From the NCBI GenBank assembly GCA_030616165.1, contig JAUWXV010000062.1, positions 1 to 15,759 of the forward strand: a stretch of 15,759 nt of DNA, given 5' to 3'. This DNA is from a bacterium (GTDB lineage: Bacteria > SM23-31 > JAUVVT01). The notes under the pieces were generated by a model. That model searched no databases. It worked only from the letters and a program-made list of their open reading frames with translations, and was not told where the DNA came from. The position numbers and the translations under genes are program-made. Shown piece by piece: positions 13,389 to 15,759 of the stretch (position 1 is its first letter; each line of letters begins with the position of its first letter).

Positions 13389-14826
13389 CTTTTCTAAATA
13401 GACTCCTTATTAAATTTATATCATCCGTTTTAAAAAATCTTAATAAATAAAGAACTAAAAAATATAAAAAAGGAAAAGAAAGTTTTATTAATATATGAAC
13501 ATCTTTAAGAATAAGACTCACAATCATTATAATAGTCCCGCCAGAAATGACTTTTAACATTTTTAAAAAATCATATTTTATAGAATAGAACTTTTGAGAG
13601 AAAAAATATCCAAGTAATGCAAGGACCAAATAAGATACTGCTGTTGCCCATGCTGCACCATGTATATTATAAATAGGAATTAAAATCAGATTCAACACTA
13701 TGTTTAAAAAAGCCGCTGCTGTAATAACAAGAGCAATATATTGAGTCCTGTCCTTAATATATATGCCAACTATAAAATTTTCATAATAACCATAAAAGAT
13801 GTATCCCAATGCTACAATCGGGATTAGATTTATCGATTCATAATAAACCGGTGAAAATATATATTTAAAAAATACAGGAATATATATGCTGATAAGAAGA
13901 TAAAAAAATATCAGAAAAAAATTGAAATAATTAAAAACAGTGGAGAATATCTTCTGCGCCTCTTTTTGTTTTGACACCTGAAAAATAAACGGAAACCAGG
14001 CAAACCTGAATCCAGTGATAATAATAGACAATGCCATTCCCATTTTATATCCCACTGCATATATGCCAACTTTATCAAAGAATCCGAAAATCTTAAGGAG
14101 ATACTGGTCAATCATAATAAGCATAGTCAACGACAATACCGCAGGAACAGTGGGAATTCCGTATCGGAACATCTTTTTAAATAATCTTAATGAAAATTTT
14201 AAATGAAGCAGTTTTTTTACTTCAAAAGATAGAAATAAGAGTAAAGAAACCGAACCAGTTAGATTTCCAAGAACCGCACCGTATAATCCCAACTTCAGAA
14301 TCGAAAGAAATATAAGGTTTGAACCCAGAATAACACTTATTCTAACTATTATTGCAGTAATAAATCCCACAGGATTATTTTGAGCACGATATATAAGAAG
14401 CACTAAACTCGATAGAGACTCAAGCAACAGAATCATTGCTCCATAATAGAATATACCTTTATATTCAATATTACCAAAGAAAACCTCCGATAACTCCTTA
14501 GAAAAGGCAATAACCATGATGGATAAAAACACATTAAACACTGAAATAAATAAAAATGCTGTACTAAAAACATCCCTATTATCATATCTTTCATCAAGAA
14601 AATATCTGATAAATCCCGAATTTATCCCCAGGAGATAAAACGTTAAACCAAAAGAATAAAAAAGTATAAAGAGATTAAAAATACTGTATTCTGGGGGGGT
14701 GAGATAATAGGTATGAATTGGGATGAGAAACAGGGATAAAACTTTACCACCTATATCACCTATTCCGTAAATTGCAGATTGACTGAACAAACGCTTTATA
14801 TAATGATTTACAGGTCTAACTTCCAT
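13378..14826 (-). CDS. Polysaccharide (Wzx-type) flippase, MVF/MATE-like fold
   Basis: A 482-residue integral membrane protein with about 12-14 hydrophobic segments spread along its length. The N-terminus has the IYGIGDIGGKVLSLFLIPIH pattern typical of oligosaccharide flippases (RfbX/Wzx, polysaccharide-biosynthesis family). Such proteins move undecaprenyl-linked repeat units across the inner membrane. Length is normal for the family and there are no frameshifts. It overlaps the upstream glycosyltransferase gene by 19 bp and the downstream epimerase-like gene by 11 bp, indicating a tightly coupled operon. The start at 14826 has no strong ribosome-binding site, which agrees with coupling. Confidence 0.85.
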   Translation of the reverse strand: MEVRPVNHYIKRLFSQSAIYGIGDIGGKVLSLFLIPIHTYYLTPPEYSIFNLFILFYSFGLTFYLLGINSGFIRYFLDERYDNRDVFSTAFLFISVFNVFLSIMVIAFSKELSEVFFGNIEYKGIFYYGAMILLLESLSSLVLLIYRAQNNPVGFITAIIVRISVILGSNLIFLSILKLGLYGAVLGNLTGSVSLLLFLSFEVKKLLHLKFSLRLFKKMFRYGIPTVPAVLSLTMLIMIDQYLLKIFGFFDKVGIYAVGYKMGMALSIIITGFRFAWFPFIFQVSKQKEAQKIFSTVFNYFNFFLIFFYLLISIYIPVFFKYIFSPVYYESINLIPIVALGYIFYGYYENFIVGIYIKDRTQYIALVITAAAFLNIVLNLILIPIYNIHGAAWATAVSYLVLALLGYFFSQKFYSIKYDFLKMLKVISGGTIIMIVSLILKDVHILIKLSFPFLYFLVLYLLRFFKTDDINLIRSLFRKDVK

Positions 14827-15759
14827 CCTAATATTTTATATTTTTCAATCATTGATTTCACAACCTCAACACCATCGTGGTATTTTTCGACCCATTTTCT
14901 TCCTTCAAGTCCTTTCTCTGTCCTGAATTCTCTGTCTTTGATTAGTTGAATTACCTTTTCCCTTAAATTATTTTCATTTACATTTATGAAGGGATGGTCA
15001 GGGATAAATTTTTCATATTCAGATGTAAGTTCAGTGCAAGTTACTATTCCCATTGCCATAGATTCGAGCGAACTATACCCGTATCCTAATTCACCTAACT
15101 GGTCAATTACTATATCACAAGACGATTTTATTTTAATCACCTCATTGTGTTTCATCCCCCTTAACAGTACCAATTCAACAGGATATTCATTTTCAAGAGA
15201 TTTTATAATATTAATTATTTTTTTGGTGCCCTTTAATTCGAAATTCGTCGGTGAATGACAGATTCTTAGTTTCTTATTCTCATTATGAACGACCTTGTAT
15301 TCATCCAAATTGAACGGTGCATAAATAAAATTAATTTCCTGATATAATCCCAGATGGTCAAACTCTGCAGTGAAATTTATATCGCTAATTCCATCAATTA
15401 CAGGAATTATCCCTCTCCTTCTTAAGTCACTGCCAAAATAAACACAAACTATTTTTTTGCCTTTATCTTTGAAATTTTTTATAATTTTACCACTTCTTAA
15501 AAAACCGAGACCCCCATCGAGTTGATATATATCAAAATCGGATAAATCAAAAGATATCTTTTTATTCTTTAATATTAACTCCCATATCAAATCTCTGAAA
15601 TAGAAAAAAAATTTTTCTAAAATATTTCCTGAAGTCCATACTGGAGGTAAAGTAATATTTTTGAAATTTTTTATTTCTTCATTCTTATTTTTCAATTTTC
15701 TTAAAATATTTAACAAATAATTTTCTTTAAGCATAGGCAGTTCAAGGCATATATCCTCC
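14808..15759 (-). CDS. Family 4-like glycosyltransferase (5' end outside window)
   Basis: The frame stays open to the right edge: a Met at 15734 is preceded in frame by sense codons with no stop, so the true start probably lies beyond 15759. The visible part, at least 317 residues, has the GT-B organisation: DIYQLDGGLGFL and KKIVCVYFGSDLRRRG in the N-terminal half, LRICHSPTNFELKGTKKI at the domain linker, and GYGYSSLESMAMGIVTCTEL with a conserved Glu in the C-terminal nucleotide-sugar site. It most resembles GT4 enzymes of capsule or exopolysaccharide synthesis and begins the coupled glycosyltransferase-flippase-epimerase set. The donor and acceptor sugars cannot be told. Confidence 0.75.
   Translation of the reverse strand, partial: EDICLELPMLKENYLLNILRKLKNKNEEIKNFKNITLPPVWTSGNILEKFFFYFRDLIWELILKNKKISFDLSDFDIYQLDGGLGFLRSGKIIKNFKDKGKKIVCVYFGSDLRRRGIIPVIDGISDINFTAEFDHLGLYQEINFIYAPFNLDEYKVVHNENKKLRICHSPTNFELKGTKKIINIIKSLENEYPVELVLLRGMKHNEVIKIKSSCDIVIDQLGELGYGYSSLESMAMGIVTCTELTSEYEKFIPDHPFINVNENNLREKVIQLIKDREFRTEKGLEGRKWVEKYHDGVEVVKSMIEKYKILGWKLDL

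Overview
This is an AT-rich stretch from an uncultured bacterium. The genes carry lipoprotein (lipobox) and Tat/Sec export signals, and polysaccharide-export genes are present, so a Gram-negative envelope is likely. The phylum cannot be fixed from the sequence. Three genes are visibly richer in G+C than their surroundings (a DUF1080 lipoprotein, a Gfo/Idh/MocA oxidoreductase and a phosphodiesterase-like lipoprotein) and look horizontally acquired. No integrase, transposase, CRISPR array, rRNA or complete tRNA is visible.

Layout. (1) Positions 1-4627: two composite, same-orientation sites of matching architecture lie at about 150-580 and 4254-4627. Each has short helically phased repeats, a terminator-like hairpin, the 3' half only of a tRNA gene on the minus strand (Lys-CTT at the first, Val-TAC at the second, both broken at the 5' edge of the anticodon loop) and a shared tail of about 230-260 bp with a 37-bp identical block. 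They bracket a cargo of two minus-strand, GC-rich genes: a DUF1080 (3-keto-disaccharide hydrolase-like) lipoprotein and a Tat-exported Gfo/Idh/MocA oxidoreductase. This pair fits extracytoplasmic 3-keto-glycoside metabolism. (2) Positions 4628-5315: a gene-free AT-rich leader with a hairpin, three tandem 29-bp repeats, a promoter-like sequence and a 12-bp direct repeat. (3) Positions 5316-11373, plus strand: two adjacent dynamin-like GTPases 5 nt apart, then an exported ComEC-like metallo-beta-lactamase-fold protein and a small lipoprotein/membrane protein of unknown function. (4) Positions 11474-15759, minus strand: a polysaccharide-assembly block reading leftward (glycosyltransferase, flippase, glucuronyl C5-epimerase-like protein; the first three overlap) followed by the PI-PLC/GDPD-like lipoprotein.

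How it fits together. The most striking feature is the pair of tRNA-half sites. Different tRNA 3' halves are joined to the same element-type tail, and both flanks of the second site carry 10-bp-phased TGGCA motifs that resemble tyrosine-recombinase arm sites. The simplest reading is a tandem, tRNA-anticodon-loop-targeted cassette array, with the sugar-metabolism genes as one cassette and the dynamin pair beginning the next segment. The integrase would be elsewhere. The dynamin pair resembles bacterial two-component dynamin systems used in membrane remodelling or phage defence, but its role here is inferred only from family membership.
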